From: Sphingomonas phyllosphaerae FA2
GTDB lineage: Bacteria > Pseudomonadota > Alphaproteobacteria > Sphingomonadales > Sphingomonadaceae
NCBI RefSeq assembly: GCF_000427645.1
Contig: NZ_KE386571.1
Location: forward strand, 1,043,676 to 1,107,675
DNA: 64,000 nucleotides
Direction: 5' to 3'
Part shown: positions 1 to 9,312 of the stretch, piece after piece
Layout of the letters: the number at the start of each line of letters is the position of its first letter
How positions within the stretch are numbered: the first letter of the stretch is position 1
Position numbers and translations under genes: made by a program
Notes under the pieces: model-generated
Database searches by the model: none
Seen by the model: only the letters and a program-made list of their open reading frames with translations
What the model was told of the DNA's origin: nothing

Positions 1-661
1 CCGAGATCATCACCGGGAATGCGGCAAAGGCATTGCCCATCACGATTGTGAACAGCGCCATGCCGAGCCCATAGGCCAGCGCCGCGCCGAACACGCTGCC
101 CGCCGGGATCGCCGCACCGGCCAGCCCGCCGACGACGGTGCCGACGCCCGCCACGGCGAAGATCGCGCCAAGGCTCGCGAGCAATTGCGGCATGATCGCT
201 GCCCAGCCGATCTCGTCGAGCAATCGCCGCCCGGCGCGCACCCCCTCTAGTGGCGGGGTCTTCAGTATAAGGTGACACAGCACCAGCGCGAGCAGCGCAC
301 CGGCGGCGAGCGCCACCAGCGTCGCCTGCGCCGGATCGACGACTGTCGGCAGTTGCTTGAACAGCAACGTGCCTCCCAAGGCCGCGACCGGAATGACGAG
401 CGCGAGCGCAAGCAACGGTCCGCGGGGCGCCGCCGGCTCTACCGTCTCGCCCCGCCGCATTCGTCCCGAGGTCGCGACTGCGACCAGCGCCAGCACCAGG
501 ACGCCGTTGCCGACGTCGCCGATCCAGTCGCCGGCAAAGAAGGAGAGCGCGAGGAGCGCATGGAACGCGCCATTGGCCCAGCGTCGATCGACGAAGCCGA
601 GCACCGCCGCCGCCGCGAAGAAGCAGCCGGCGACCAGATAGACGAAGTTCAGCCCGATCAT
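1..661 (-). CDS. DUF979 membrane protein, probable 5-oxoproline transporter subunit (3' end outside window)
   Basis: The reading frame opens at an ATG (659-661) and stays open to the window edge, giving about 220 residues beginning MIGLNFVYLVAGCFFAAAV. It is strongly hydrophobic, with repeated membrane-spanning stretches and a late segment resembling AMALFTIVMGNAFAAFPVMI. This pattern and the partner gene fit DUF979, which is usually about 300 residues, so the C-terminal part lies outside the window. The start overlaps the DUF969 stop by ATGA, so the two are translationally coupled. DUF969/DUF979 pairs are annotated by family knowledge as two-subunit 5-oxoproline transporters. The upstream 5-oxoprolinase gene supports that role: uptake followed by ATP-dependent ring opening to glutamate. 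Confidence 0.8.
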   Translation of the reverse strand, partial: MIGLNFVYLVAGCFFAAAAVLGFVDRRWANGAFHALLALSFFAGDWIGDVGNGVLVLALVAVATSGRMRRGETVEPAAPRGPLLALALVIPVAALGGTLLFKQLPTVVDPAQATLVALAAGALLALVLCHLILKTPPLEGVRAGRRLLDEIGWAAIMPQLLASLGAIFAVAGVGTVVGGLAGAAIPAGSVFGAALAYGLGMALFTIVMGNAFAAFPVMIS

Positions 662-1335
662 CGCGCCCGCCGCCGCACCAGCCGCCGGTCGAACAGCCAC
701 AGTCGCGCGCCGTGGATCAGGAACGCGGCGATGGCGGTCGGGATCGCCCACACCGACAGGTGGAACGGCTCGATCACGATGCCATAGCCGGCGAGAACGC
801 CCTTCATCAGCAGGATCGATCCGATCGCGATGAAGATATCCTCGCCGAAGAACAGCCCGATATTGTCGGTCGCCGCGGCCAGCGCGCGGACCTGTTCGGG
901 ATCGGCGCGCGCCTCCTCGTCCGCGCCTTCGCCCTGCCGCTCCGCCGCCGCCTCGGCCATCGGCGCTACCAGCGGGCGGACGGTCTGCGCGGGACCGGCG
1001 ATCGCGATCAGCCCCAATGCCGCCGAGATTTGGCGGAACAACAGATAGCTGGCGAGCAGCCGGCCAGCCGTCAGACCCTTCAGCCCCGCGACCAGCGTCC
1101 GTGCACGTTCCTGCAAGCCGTTGCGTTCAAGCAAGCCGATTACAGGCAGCACCAGATAGACCGCGGTGACGTAGCGCGTCTGGTTGAAGGCGTGGCCGAA
1201 CCGCGCGAGCACCGCCAGCGGATCGAGCCCGGCGGCCAGTCCCGTGACCAGCGCCGCGACGATGATGACCAGCAGCGGGTTGAACCGCAACAGGAAGCCA
1301 AGCGCGATCACCGCGACGCCGGACAGGACCAGCAT
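658..1335 (-). CDS. DUF969 membrane protein, probable 5-oxoproline transporter subunit
   Basis: A 225-residue hydrophobic protein beginning [20 protein letters not shown]. It has several predicted membrane helices, a central charged loop (AERQGEGADEEARADPEQ) and the segment DNIGLFFGEDIFIAIGSILL, characteristic of DUF969. The start is set by the 1-base TGATG overlap with the upstream oxoprolinase stop; longer upstream readings in this frame are Arg-rich shadow sequence. It overlaps the downstream DUF979 gene by ATGA. Coupling on both sides indicates one transcript: oxoprolinase, DUF969, DUF979. By family knowledge it is an inner-membrane component of 5-oxoproline uptake. Direct evidence here is family resemblance plus operon position. 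Confidence 0.85.
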   Translation of the reverse strand: MLVLSGVAVIALGFLLRFNPLLVIIVAALVTGLAAGLDPLAVLARFGHAFNQTRYVTAVYLVLPVIGLLERNGLQERARTLVAGLKGLTAGRLLASYLLFRQISAALGLIAIAGPAQTVRPLVAPMAEAAAERQGEGADEEARADPEQVRALAAATDNIGLFFGEDIFIAIGSILLMKGVLAGYGIVIEPFHLSVWAIPTAIAAFLIHGARLWLFDRRLVRRRAR

Positions 1336-4300
1336 CAGCCGGCGTCCCCGTACCCGCCGCCGCCCGGTGTCTCGATCACGAACACGTCGCCGGGCGCCAT
1401 GTCGGCGGAGGCGGTCGCGTCCAGCGTCTCGACGCTGCCGTCGGCGCGCTCGATCCGGTTGACGCCGACCGCGCCGTCCGCGCCGCCCATCAGGCCGAAC
1501 GGCGCGACCGTGCGCCGGTTGGACAGGATGTTGGCGCGCATCGGCGCGCGGAACCGTAGGCGCCGCGTGGCGCCGTCGCCGCCCTGCCACGCGCCCGCGC
1601 CGCCCGACCCGCGCCGGATCGCGAACGCCTCCAGCAGCACCGGAAAGCGCGTCTCCAGCACCTCGGGGTCGGTGAGCCGGCTGTTGGTCATATGCGTCTG
1701 GATCGCGCTTGCCCCGCCAAAGCCCGGCCCCGCGCCCCCACCGCCCGCGATCGTCTCGTAATATTGGCGGGTCGCGTCGCCGAAGGTGAAGTTGTTCATC
1801 GTCCCCTGCGATCCGGCCATCGCGCCCAGCGCACCCATCAGCGCATCGGTGACCACCTGGCTGGTTTCGACATTGCCCGCGACCACCGCGGCGGGGAAGC
1901 GCGGGTTCAGCATCGAGCCTTCAGGCACGATCAGCGTCACCGGACGCAGAAAACCGTCGTTCAGCGGCACATCGTCGGCCACCAACGTGCGGAGAACGTA
2001 GAGAACCGCGGCACGCGTGACCGCGAACGGCGCGTTCGTGTTCCCCGGGCGCTGCTCGCTGGTTCCCGAGAAGTCGACCGTCAGTGCACCGGTGCCGTGG
2101 TCGACGCGCACCGACACGCGCACCACCGCGCCGTCATCGGTCGCATAATCGAATGCGCCGTCCTTCAATTCCCGGATCGCGCGCCGCGCCAGCGTCTCGG
2201 CGTGGGCTTGAACATGCTCCATATAGGCGCTGACGACCGCCAGCCCCTGTTCGGACGCCAGCCGCTCCAGCCCCGCGGCCCCCCGCGCGCAAGCGGCAAG
2301 CTGCGCGGTCAGGTCCGCCATATTCTGATCGATCGCCCGCGCCGGATGCGGCCCCGCCGCAAAGATCGCGCGCACGTCGTCGTCGCGCAATCGTCCTTCG
2401 GCGACGACCAGCACATCGTCAAGCACCACGCCCTCGTCGTGGATCGTCCGGCTGTCGGCGGGCATCGAGCCGGGGCTGGTGCCGCCGACATCGGCGTGGT
2501 GCCCGCGTGCCGCCACGAAGAAAGCCGGTGTCGCACCGCCCGCAAAGACCGGCTGGACCACGGTAATATCCGGCAAGTGCGTCCCGCCGCGATAGGGATC
2601 GTTGACCGCATAGGCGTCACCCGGCCGCATCCCGCGCCCATCCGCCGCGCGGCTCTCCATCAGATGCCGCACGCAATCGCCCATCGATCCCAGATGGACC
2701 GGAATGTGCGGCGCGTTGGCGACCAGATGGCCGTGCGCGTCGAAGATCGCGCAGGAAAAATCGAGCCGCTCGCGAATGTTGACCGACGCCGCGCTACGTT
2801 GCAGCGCCGAGCCCATTTCCTCCGCCAAGCCCATGAACAGTCCGGCAAAGATCGCGAGCCGCACCGGATCGACCGTGGCGCTCATCGTCTCGGCGCGGCG
2901 CTGGGTCATGCGTGTCAGATGCAAGGTACCGTCACCCAGCACGGTCGCCGACCAGCCGGGCTCGACAACCACGGTTGAGGTGGCATCGACGATCAAGGCC
3001 GGCCCATCAATGCGAACGCCGGCACTCAACGCCTCGCGACGATGCAGCGGGGTAGCGGTGACGATCCCGCCCAGCGCCGTCTCGACCATCTCCGGCGCTG
3101 TATCCCCGTCGGATCTGCCGACCGTCATTCCCGGCGCTTGCGTCGGCAGCACCGCCTCGACCTGCACGCGCTCGACGACCAGCATATCGTCGCCGTCGAA
3201 GCCGAACCGGTCGCGGTGCGCCGTGGCGAAGGCGTCCGCCATCGCGGTCTCGTCGGCAACCGCGACGTCGATACCCTGATCGGTGCGCGCATAGCGAAGG
3301 GTGGCGGTACGCTCGACCCACGCCTCCGCGCCAAGCTCCGCGACGGCCTCGGCAGCCAGTTCCTCGAGAGCCTTGCGCCACGCCGCACTGCCAAGCGGTT
3401 CGCCGATCGTCCGCTGCCGGACCGCGCGGCGATCGGCCAGCGCGATCCCCCATGCCGACAGGACCCCGGCGAGCGGATGGACGAGCACCTCGGTCATCCC
3501 CAGCGCATCCGCGACCAGACAGGCGTGCTGCCCGCCGGCGCCCCCGAAGCTCATCAGCGCATAGCTCGCCGGATCATGCCCGCGCGCGACCGACACCGCC
3601 TTGATCGCGCCTGCCATGTTCGCGACGGCGATCGCCACCAGTCCCTCCGCCGCCGCGATCCGGTCGGGCCGCGATCCGGTTGCCGTCGCCACGTCGTCGA
3701 GCAAGGCGTCGAGCCGTGCCTCCGCCGCTGCGCGCTCAAGCGGCTGGTCGCGGTCGGGGCCGAATACCGCGGGAAAATGCGACGGCACCACTTTGCCGAG
3801 AAGCAGGTTGCAGTCGGTCACCGTCAGCGGCCCACCGCGTCGGTAACAGGCGGGACCGGGATCGGCGCCGGCGGATTCGGGGCCGACCACGAAGCGCCCG
3901 CCATCGAATCGACAGATCGAGCCGCCACCCGCGGCGACCGTATCGATCCGCAGCATCGGTGCGGACACGCGCACCCCGCCGATCACCGCTTCCTGTCGTC
4001 GCTCGAACGCGCCGGCCCACAGCGACACGTCGGTCGACGTGCCGCCCATGTCGAAGCCGATGACGCGCGAGATATCCGCAGCGGTCGCTGCCGCGGCCAT
4101 GCCGACGATCCCGCCGGCCGGCCCGGACAACAACGCGTCCTTGCCGCTGACGCCTGCGGCATCGGCCAACCCACCCGACGATTGCATGAACAAGGGCGCA
4201 CCGCCCGCCTCGAACGCCGCGCGCAACCCGTCGACATACCCGCGCAGCACGGGGGTCAGATAGGCGTCCGCGGTGGTCGTGTCGCCGCGTGCGACCAGCC

Positions 4301-4907
4301 GGATCAACGGCGACACGCGGTGACTGACCGAAATCTGCGTGAAGCCGATCCGTTCGGCCACTTCGGCCAGCGCCGCCTCGTGCGCGGGGTGTCGCCAGCC
4401 GTGCATCAGGACGATCGCGATGCTGCGCAGACCCTGCTCATAGGCACCACGAAAGGCGTGCTCCGCCGCGACGAGATCGAGCGGGCGGACGATCGCGCCC
4501 TCGACATCGACCCGCTCGTCGACCTCCACCACCTGCGCGGCGAGCGGCGGCAAGCGGCGGATCGCCTGCGCGAAAATATCCGGCCGATCCTGATAGCCGA
4601 TCGTCAGCGCGTCACCGAAGCCGCGCGTGATCGCCAGCAACGTCGGCGCGCCGCCCCGCTCCAGCAACGCGTTGGTCGCCACCGTCGTGCCGATCCGCAC
4701 GTTGATCGACGGTAGCGGTCCATCCGGGATCCCGGTCAGTCGCCGCACCGCCTCGACGGCGGCATCGTCGTAGCGACCGGGATCGACCGACAGCAATTTG
4801 GCGACTGCGATCGAGCCATCGTCCCGCTCCGCTACGACATCGGTGAAGGTACCGCCGCGATCGATGGCGATACGCCGGAGCGCGGGGCGGGCGGCAGGAT
4901 CGGTCAT
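1335..4907 (-). CDS. 5-oxoprolinase, fused hydantoinase A/B type
   Basis: A 1190-residue protein with an N-terminal HyuA half and a C-terminal HyuB half. HyuA shows [15 protein letters not shown] (about 12-25), [14 protein letters not shown] (284-297) and the [19 protein letters not shown] segment (348-366). HyuB begins near residue 676 and contains [19 protein letters not shown] and [17 protein letters not shown]. Fusion of both halves and a length close to eukaryotic OPLAH point to ATP-dependent cleavage of 5-oxo-L-proline to L-glutamate rather than a split hydantoinase. The ATG at 4907 follows a GAGG motif at a sensible distance and directly precedes the conserved N-terminus. It is translationally coupled to DUF969. 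N-methylhydantoinase activity cannot be excluded, but the transporter partners favour oxoproline. Confidence 0.9.
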   Translation of the reverse strand: MTDPAARPALRRIAIDRGGTFTDVVAERDDGSIAVAKLLSVDPGRYDDAAVEAVRRLTGIPDGPLPSINVRIGTTVATNALLERGGAPTLLAITRGFGDALTIGYQDRPDIFAQAIRRLPPLAAQVVEVDERVDVEGAIVRPLDLVAAEHAFRGAYEQGLRSIAIVLMHGWRHPAHEAALAEVAERIGFTQISVSHRVSPLIRLVARGDTTTADAYLTPVLRGYVDGLRAAFEAGGAPLFMQSSGGLADAAGVSGKDALLSGPAGGIVGMAAAATAADISRVIGFDMGGTSTDVSLWAGAFERRQEAVIGGVRVSAPMLRIDTVAAGGGSICRFDGGRFVVGPESAGADPGPACYRRGGPLTVTDCNLLLGKVVPSHFPAVFGPDRDQPLERAAAEARLDALLDDVATATGSRPDRIAAAEGLVAIAVANMAGAIKAVSVARGHDPASYALMSFGGAGGQHACLVADALGMTEVLVHPLAGVLSAWGIALADRRAVRQRTIGEPLGSAAWRKALEELAAEAVAELGAEAWVERTATLRYARTDQGIDVAVADETAMADAFATAHRDRFGFDGDDMLVVERVQVEAVLPTQAPGMTVGRSDGDTAPEMVETALGGIVTATPLHRREALSAGVRIDGPALIVDATSTVVVEPGWSATVLGDGTLHLTRMTQRRAETMSATVDPVRLAIFAGLFMGLAEEMGSALQRSAASVNIRERLDFSCAIFDAHGHLVANAPHIPVHLGSMGDCVRHLMESRAADGRGMRPGDAYAVNDPYRGGTHLPDITVVQPVFAGGATPAFFVAARGHHADVGGTSPGSMPADSRTIHDEGVVLDDVLVVAEGRLRDDDVRAIFAAGPHPARAIDQNMADLTAQLAACARGAAGLERLASEQGLAVVSAYMEHVQAHAETLARRAIRELKDGAFDYATDDGAVVRVSVRVDHGTGALTVDFSGTSEQRPGNTNAPFAVTRAAVLYVLRTLVADDVPLNDGFLRPVTLIVPEGSMLNPRFPAAVVAGNVETSQVVTDALMGALGAMAGSQGTMNNFTFGDATRQYYETIAGGGGAGPGFGGASAIQTHMTNSRLTDPEVLETRFPVLLEAFAIRRGSGGAGAWQGGDGATRRLRFRAPMRANILSNRRTVAPFGLMGGADGAVGVNRIERADGSVETLDATASADMAPGDVFVIETPGGGGYGDAG

Positions 4908-4980
4908 CGCGCCTCTATCGCAACCACCCGCGAGATTGTCGATGTGGCCAACGGCTTGATTTTCCGCGAAAGGGCTCGGC

Positions 4981-6477
4981 ATGCGATGGAGACGACGTAA
5001 CCTGGCCTCGATGAGCGCCGATGTCGGCGACGGCCTTGCCCCGGCGGTGGAGGCGGTCACCGGCGCGGCACCGCGCGCCACCGACGGCACGCCGGTGCGC
5101 GGCTACCGCGTGATCGCGCTGGTCGTCGCCTCGGCGCTGTTCATGCAGCAGCTCGATGGAACGGTGCTGACGATCGCATTGCCGACGATGGCGCGCGATC
5201 TCGGCACGCCGGCTACCAGCCTGAGCCTCGCGCTCACCAGCTATCTGCTGGCGCTCGCGCTGTTCATCCCCGCCAGCGGGACGCTCGCCGACCGGTTCGG
5301 ATCGCGCAGCGTCTTTTGCGCCGCGATCGGGGTGTTCCTGCTCGGCTCGATCGCGTGCGCATTCGCGGGGTCGCTGCCGACCCTGGTCGCCGCCCGCTTC
5401 GTACAGGGGATCGGCGGGGCGATGATGGTGCCGGTCGGGCGGCTCGTCCTGCTGCGCAGCGTCGCGAAGGAAGACATGGTGCAGGCGCTGTCATGGCTGG
5501 TGATGCCCGCACTGATCGGCCCCATTTTGGGTCCGCCGCTCGGCGGGTTCATCGTCACCTGGCTCGACTGGCGGTGGATCTTCTATCTCAACATTCCGAT
5601 CGGCATCGCCGGGGTCATCGGCGCGCTGCTGGTGGTGCCGGAGGTGCGCGGCGATGCGCGGGCGCGCTTCGACGTGCCGGGCTTCCTGCTGTCGGGACTG
5701 GCGCTCGGCTGCCTGTTGTTCGGGTTCGAACTGGCGAGCCGCCCCGGTGCGGGGGTAGTCGGGGCCATCCTGCTGGTGATCGGCGTCGCGCTCGGCCTCG
5801 CCTATGTCCGCCACGCGCGACGCACCGACGATCCGATCCTCGATCCGACGCTGATGCACGTGCCGACCTTCCGGCTGTCGGTGATCGCCGGATCGCTGAC
5901 CCGGATCACGCAAGGCGCGCAGCCCTTCCTGCTGCCGCTGATGTTTCAGCTCGGTTTCGGGCTGTCCGCGGCACGGACCGGTTCGATCACGATGGCTGGC
6001 GCGCTCGGGGCACTGGCGATGAAGGCGCTCGCCCCGCGCGTGCTGCGACGCTGGGGCTTTCGCCGCAGCCTGATCGTGTCGGGGCTGGCGAGCAGCGCAG
6101 GCTATGCCACCTGCGCCTTCTTCCGCCCGGACTGGTCGAGCGGCGCGCTGCTCGCGGTGCTGGCGATCTCCGGCTTCTTCACCTCGTTTCAGTTCACCGG
6201 CTACAACGCGATCGCCTATGCCGATGTCGACAAGAGGCGGATGAGCGCGGCGACCAGCTTCTACGCCACCTTCCAGCAACTGACGCTGTCGCTCGGCATC
6301 TGTACCGCGGCGACGGTGCTGGAACTGGGAACGCTGTTTGCCGGGACGCGCCAGCCGACGCTGACGGTATTCTCGATCGCGTTCCTCGTCGTCGCTACGA
6401 TCTCGGCCTCGGCGATCGTCTGGAACCGCAAGTTCGCGCCCGATGCCGGCGCGGAGATGAGCGGCCACCACCGCTGA
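4981..6477 (+). CDS. MFS transporter, DHA2 (EmrB-like) drug/proton antiporter family
   Basis: A 498-residue membrane protein with the DHA2 signature LDGTVLTIALPTMARDLG in the first helix and the MFS motif-A-like loop GTLADRFGSR after helix 2. Helices continue to the C-terminus, consistent with a 14-helix exporter. The first ATG (4981) follows AAAGGG at good spacing; an alternative ATG at 5011 (MSADVGDG) lacks a close ribosome site, so the longer form is preferred with moderate certainty. It is divergent from the oxoprolinase operon (73 bp between starts) and converges on the hexosaminidase with a 1 bp gap. The substrate is unknown; export of a toxic or secondary compound is the family's usual role. 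Confidence 0.85.
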   Translation: MRWRRRNLASMSADVGDGLAPAVEAVTGAAPRATDGTPVRGYRVIALVVASALFMQQLDGTVLTIALPTMARDLGTPATSLSLALTSYLLALALFIPASGTLADRFGSRSVFCAAIGVFLLGSIACAFAGSLPTLVAARFVQGIGGAMMVPVGRLVLLRSVAKEDMVQALSWLVMPALIGPILGPPLGGFIVTWLDWRWIFYLNIPIGIAGVIGALLVVPEVRGDARARFDVPGFLLSGLALGCLLFGFELASRPGAGVVGAILLVIGVALGLAYVRHARRTDDPILDPTLMHVPTFRLSVIAGSLTRITQGAQPFLLPLMFQLGFGLSAARTGSITMAGALGALAMKALAPRVLRRWGFRRSLIVSGLASSAGYATCAFFRPDWSSGALLAVLAISGFFTSFQFTGYNAIAYADVDKRRMSAATSFYATFQQLTLSLGICTAATVLELGTLFAGTRQPTLTVFSIAFLVVATISASAIVWNRKFAPDAGAEMSGHHR

Positions 6478-6478
6478 A

Positions 6479-9064
6479 TCATTGCCAGGCGGCGCGCTCG
6501 GGAAGGGCGGTGACGATGCGACTGGCGCGCTTGCCGTCGGGGGTGACCGTGCGCAGGTCCACTGCACCGCTCACCGCAACAGGACCGGCATAGCGCGCCC
6601 ATGCGCCGCCGCCGGTGCGATAGTCGATCCGCATGCCCGGCAACTCGCTGTTCGCCTCCAGCCGCCCGTCGACGATCCGCGCACCCGGCGGCGTCAGACG
6701 ATAGGTGATGCCGTCGTGATCGAGCGCGGGCAATCGTTCGGCAACGCGCGCCGTGAACGCACGCCAGCCCGCCAGCATCGCATCCCGGTCAACTCGGACG
6801 TCGCCATAACTGTAGCTGGTGCCGGGCGCATAGGCCGGTTCCCACGCGGCGCGCGACCAGCCGCGTTCGGCCAGCGCGAACAGCCGCGGGAACAGCATAT
6901 ATTCCACCTGAGAGTCGCGGCGGACCATCTCGCTCCACAATTGCCCCTGAATACCGGCGACCTGATGCCCGGGTGTCAGCGGGGTCCGGTCGTCGATCGT
7001 GCCGGGCCGATTCAGGATGTCGGTCATCGTCGCCGCATTGGCGGGCAGGTTGCCGGGCATGAACGCGTAGAGGCGGAACAGGTCGATCTCGCGCGTCGCC
7101 CAGGTCGCACCCGGCTCGTCCGGCGATACCGCCTGCGGCATGTCGAGATAGGTGACGTCGGGCATCGACAGAATCACCGGCCAGCCGCGATTTGCGTGGC
7201 TGTGCGCCTCCGCCACACCGCGATCGAACAGGCCGCCCCAGACATAGGATTGCGTTTGCGGCGGCAGCGCGGCGGGGTCGGCGTTCGTCAGCCCGTCGCT
7301 CCACGCGCCGGCGCGGATGCCGCGCGCGGCCAGCATCGTGGCCACCCGCTCGACGAAGCGTGCGCCGAGATGGGCGACCGGGGTATTCGTCCGCGCCGCC
7401 TCCGCCACACACGCCGGCGAATTGCGCCACGCACCCGCCGTCTCGTCGGCGCCGATATGGTAGAGTTTGAGCGGAACGCCCGCCTGCTTGTGGAGCCGCG
7501 CCATCGCGGACACGACGGTGTCGACGAAGCGATAGGTCTGTGGGATGCAGACGTTCAGTGTATTGTCGTTGTAGGTCTGGATGCTGCGATAGCGCGTGGT
7601 GTCGCCCGGCTCGACGAGGCGGAAGCGTTCGGCATCCGCCATGCGCCCCGCCGCCGACAGTCGACGATACCGTGCCTCCATCGCCTTGATCGCGGCGCGA
7701 GAATGGCCGGGCATGTCGAAGGACGGCACCACGTTGATCTGCCGCGCCTTGGCGGCGGTGAGGATCGCGAGATAGTCCGACGTCGTCAGATAACCGTTCG
7801 TCGGCGCGTCCCGCGCCGGGTCGGCGCCGAGTTGCGGTTGCAGGCATGTCTGGTCGGAAAGGTCGAGACAACGGTACGCACCGACCTGCGTCAGCTCGGG
7901 CAGCCCGGGTATCTCCATGCGCCAGCCCTCGTCATCGCCGAGATGGAGGTGTAGCGTATTGAGCTTCAGCGCCGCCATCTGCTCGACGATGCGCAGGATT
8001 TCGCCGCGATCGTGAAAGTTGCGCGCCACGTCCAGATGCAGCCCGCGATAGCCGAAGCGCGGGGCATCGACGACCGTCAGCGGCTTCATTCGCAATTGCT
8101 CGTGCGCCGCCTGCTGCGCCAGCGATTGCAGCGCATAGCTGGCGCCCGCGGCATCACGCGCGGCGATGCGGATTCCCGTGGGGGCTACGTCGAGCCGATA
8201 ACTCTCGGCCGGGATCGACAGATCACCGATCGTCACCGCCACGGGAACCGGACCCGCCCCGATCCCCACCTTCTCCAACCCCGCCAGTGCCGGTGCGAGC
8301 GAAGCGCGCGCCCCGCCGCGTATCGTGATCCGCACGCCCTTCGACAAATCGACCGTTGCACCCTCGGTGCGCGTTGCTTGCGCAGGAGCGGGAAGGATGA
8401 CGATGTCGGGGGCCGCGCCAGTCCCCCGCGCGGCGTAGCGCGCGAAGGCGCGCGTGGGCGTCAGCCAGACGTTGCGATCCGCGGCCGACGCGGTGGCGAG
8501 ACGCGGCTCGTCGGTCATCGCTGCGACATCGGGCAGCGTTTCCAGCCCGGTTTCGGGATCGGTACCGGGCCGCGACGCGGCGATTACCGCCGGTGCGACG
8601 CCGGGCGCGGCAAGCGCGGCATTGGGTAACACGAACGCTCGCGAAAAGAACGGCACGCTCGCCGTCAATCGAATGCGGTAGCGCTGCCCCGCCGCCAGTG
8701 ATTGCCCCGGCTTGAGCGTAAAGATCGTCACGTCGCCGTTGACCAGACGGCTGTCGAATTCCGCGCTCTCGATCACCAGAACGCTGCCGATCAGGCTGGT
8801 GCGCAACTCCAGCCCGGCAGGCGGCGTGACGTCGGCAGGAATGTCGAGGTCGATGTCGAGCACCATGCACTTGCGCGGCGGCAACGGTGTCGGCGGGGGC
8901 GGCGCAGCGGGATCGACAGGCAGCGGCGGGCAGTAGGTGGGGCGATTGTCGACCACCGACACGCGATAACCGAGTTCCGCGGCAAGGCGATCGAGCGGGG
9001 AGGGTGATGCGGCGGCGGAGGTAACGGTGGCGGCGATCAACAACGCGGTCACCAGCATGTCCAT
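6479..9064 (-). CDS. Beta-N-acetylhexosaminidase, GH20, exported
   Basis: An 861-residue protein with a signal peptide (MDMLVTALLIAATVTSAAAS). It has an N-terminal chitobiase-like carbohydrate-binding domain (about 25-160), a GH20b-type domain (about 230-330) and a GH20 barrel from about 335 (APRFGYRGLHLDVARNFHD). The catalytic Asp-Glu pair is in LYHIGADETAGAW, D540-E541. The ATG at 9064 sits 5 nt after a strong AAGGAGG site, which decides the start. It should release GlcNAc (or GalNAc) from chito-oligosaccharides in the periplasm or at the cell surface. It is divergent from a TonB-dependent receptor that could import the oligosaccharides and near a NagX-like protein, so a chitin-use locus is likely. 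The 248 bp shared upstream region carries repeated ATACCAAAA motifs. Confidence 0.92.
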   Translation of the reverse strand: MDMLVTALLIAATVTSAAASPSPLDRLAAELGYRVSVVDNRPTYCPPLPVDPAAPPPPTPLPPRKCMVLDIDLDIPADVTPPAGLELRTSLIGSVLVIESAEFDSRLVNGDVTIFTLKPGQSLAAGQRYRIRLTASVPFFSRAFVLPNAALAAPGVAPAVIAASRPGTDPETGLETLPDVAAMTDEPRLATASAADRNVWLTPTRAFARYAARGTGAAPDIVILPAPAQATRTEGATVDLSKGVRITIRGGARASLAPALAGLEKVGIGAGPVPVAVTIGDLSIPAESYRLDVAPTGIRIAARDAAGASYALQSLAQQAAHEQLRMKPLTVVDAPRFGYRGLHLDVARNFHDRGEILRIVEQMAALKLNTLHLHLGDDEGWRMEIPGLPELTQVGAYRCLDLSDQTCLQPQLGADPARDAPTNGYLTTSDYLAILTAAKARQINVVPSFDMPGHSRAAIKAMEARYRRLSAAGRMADAERFRLVEPGDTTRYRSIQTYNDNTLNVCIPQTYRFVDTVVSAMARLHKQAGVPLKLYHIGADETAGAWRNSPACVAEAARTNTPVAHLGARFVERVATMLAARGIRAGAWSDGLTNADPAALPPQTQSYVWGGLFDRGVAEAHSHANRGWPVILSMPDVTYLDMPQAVSPDEPGATWATREIDLFRLYAFMPGNLPANAATMTDILNRPGTIDDRTPLTPGHQVAGIQGQLWSEMVRRDSQVEYMLFPRLFALAERGWSRAAWEPAYAPGTSYSYGDVRVDRDAMLAGWRAFTARVAERLPALDHDGITYRLTPPGARIVDGRLEANSELPGMRIDYRTGGGAWARYAGPVAVSGAVDLRTVTPDGKRASRIVTALPERAAWQ

Positions 9065-9138
9065 GTTCCTCCTTGGAAATCTCGCGGCGCCTGCCTCCGG
9101 CGATGGCGGCGATGGTGTCACGACCCTGCTCAGTGAAC

Positions 9139-9154
9139 AATACCAAAAAGACAC
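9139..9154. promoter_or_regulatory. ATACCAAAA-type repeat, copy 1
   Basis: AATACCAAAAAGACAC shares the 9-mer ATACCAAAA and the following ACAC context with a second copy at 9280-9294. It lies 75 bp upstream of the hexosaminidase start. Two copies in one divergent intergenic region suggest binding sites for a shared regulator, but no regulator gene is present nearby. This is a motif observation only. Confidence 0.35.
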
Positions 9155-9186
9155 CGCGAGATACAAACAGACACATCGGAGTAACG

Positions 9187-9200
9187 TTTGCGCTTGCAAA
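9187..9200. promoter_or_regulatory. Inverted repeat TTTGC-N4-GCAAA between GH20 and TBDR
   Basis: TTTGCGCTTGCAAA is a 5+4+5 inverted repeat between the divergent GH20 and receptor genes, overlapped by a second small one (GCGC-N9-GCGC). Its shape resembles a LacI/GntR-class operator half-site pair. No binding protein can be named from the sequence. Confidence 0.35.
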
Positions 9201-9279
9201 TTGCGCAGGATCGATGTTTTTTGATGCGTGACGATCGTCGAACACCTGCGGGCAGGGCGCAGATGCCGGCGACGAACTG

Positions 9280-9294
9280 ATACCAAAACAACAC
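9280..9294. promoter_or_regulatory. ATACCAAAA-type repeat, copy 2
   Basis: ATACCAAAACAACAC, in the same orientation as the copy at 9139-9154, lies 18 bp before the receptor ATG. Its position is compatible with an operator at or just after the transcription start of the receptor gene. Confidence 0.35.
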
Positions 9295-9312
9295 AATTGA
9301 TTGGGGGCAGTC

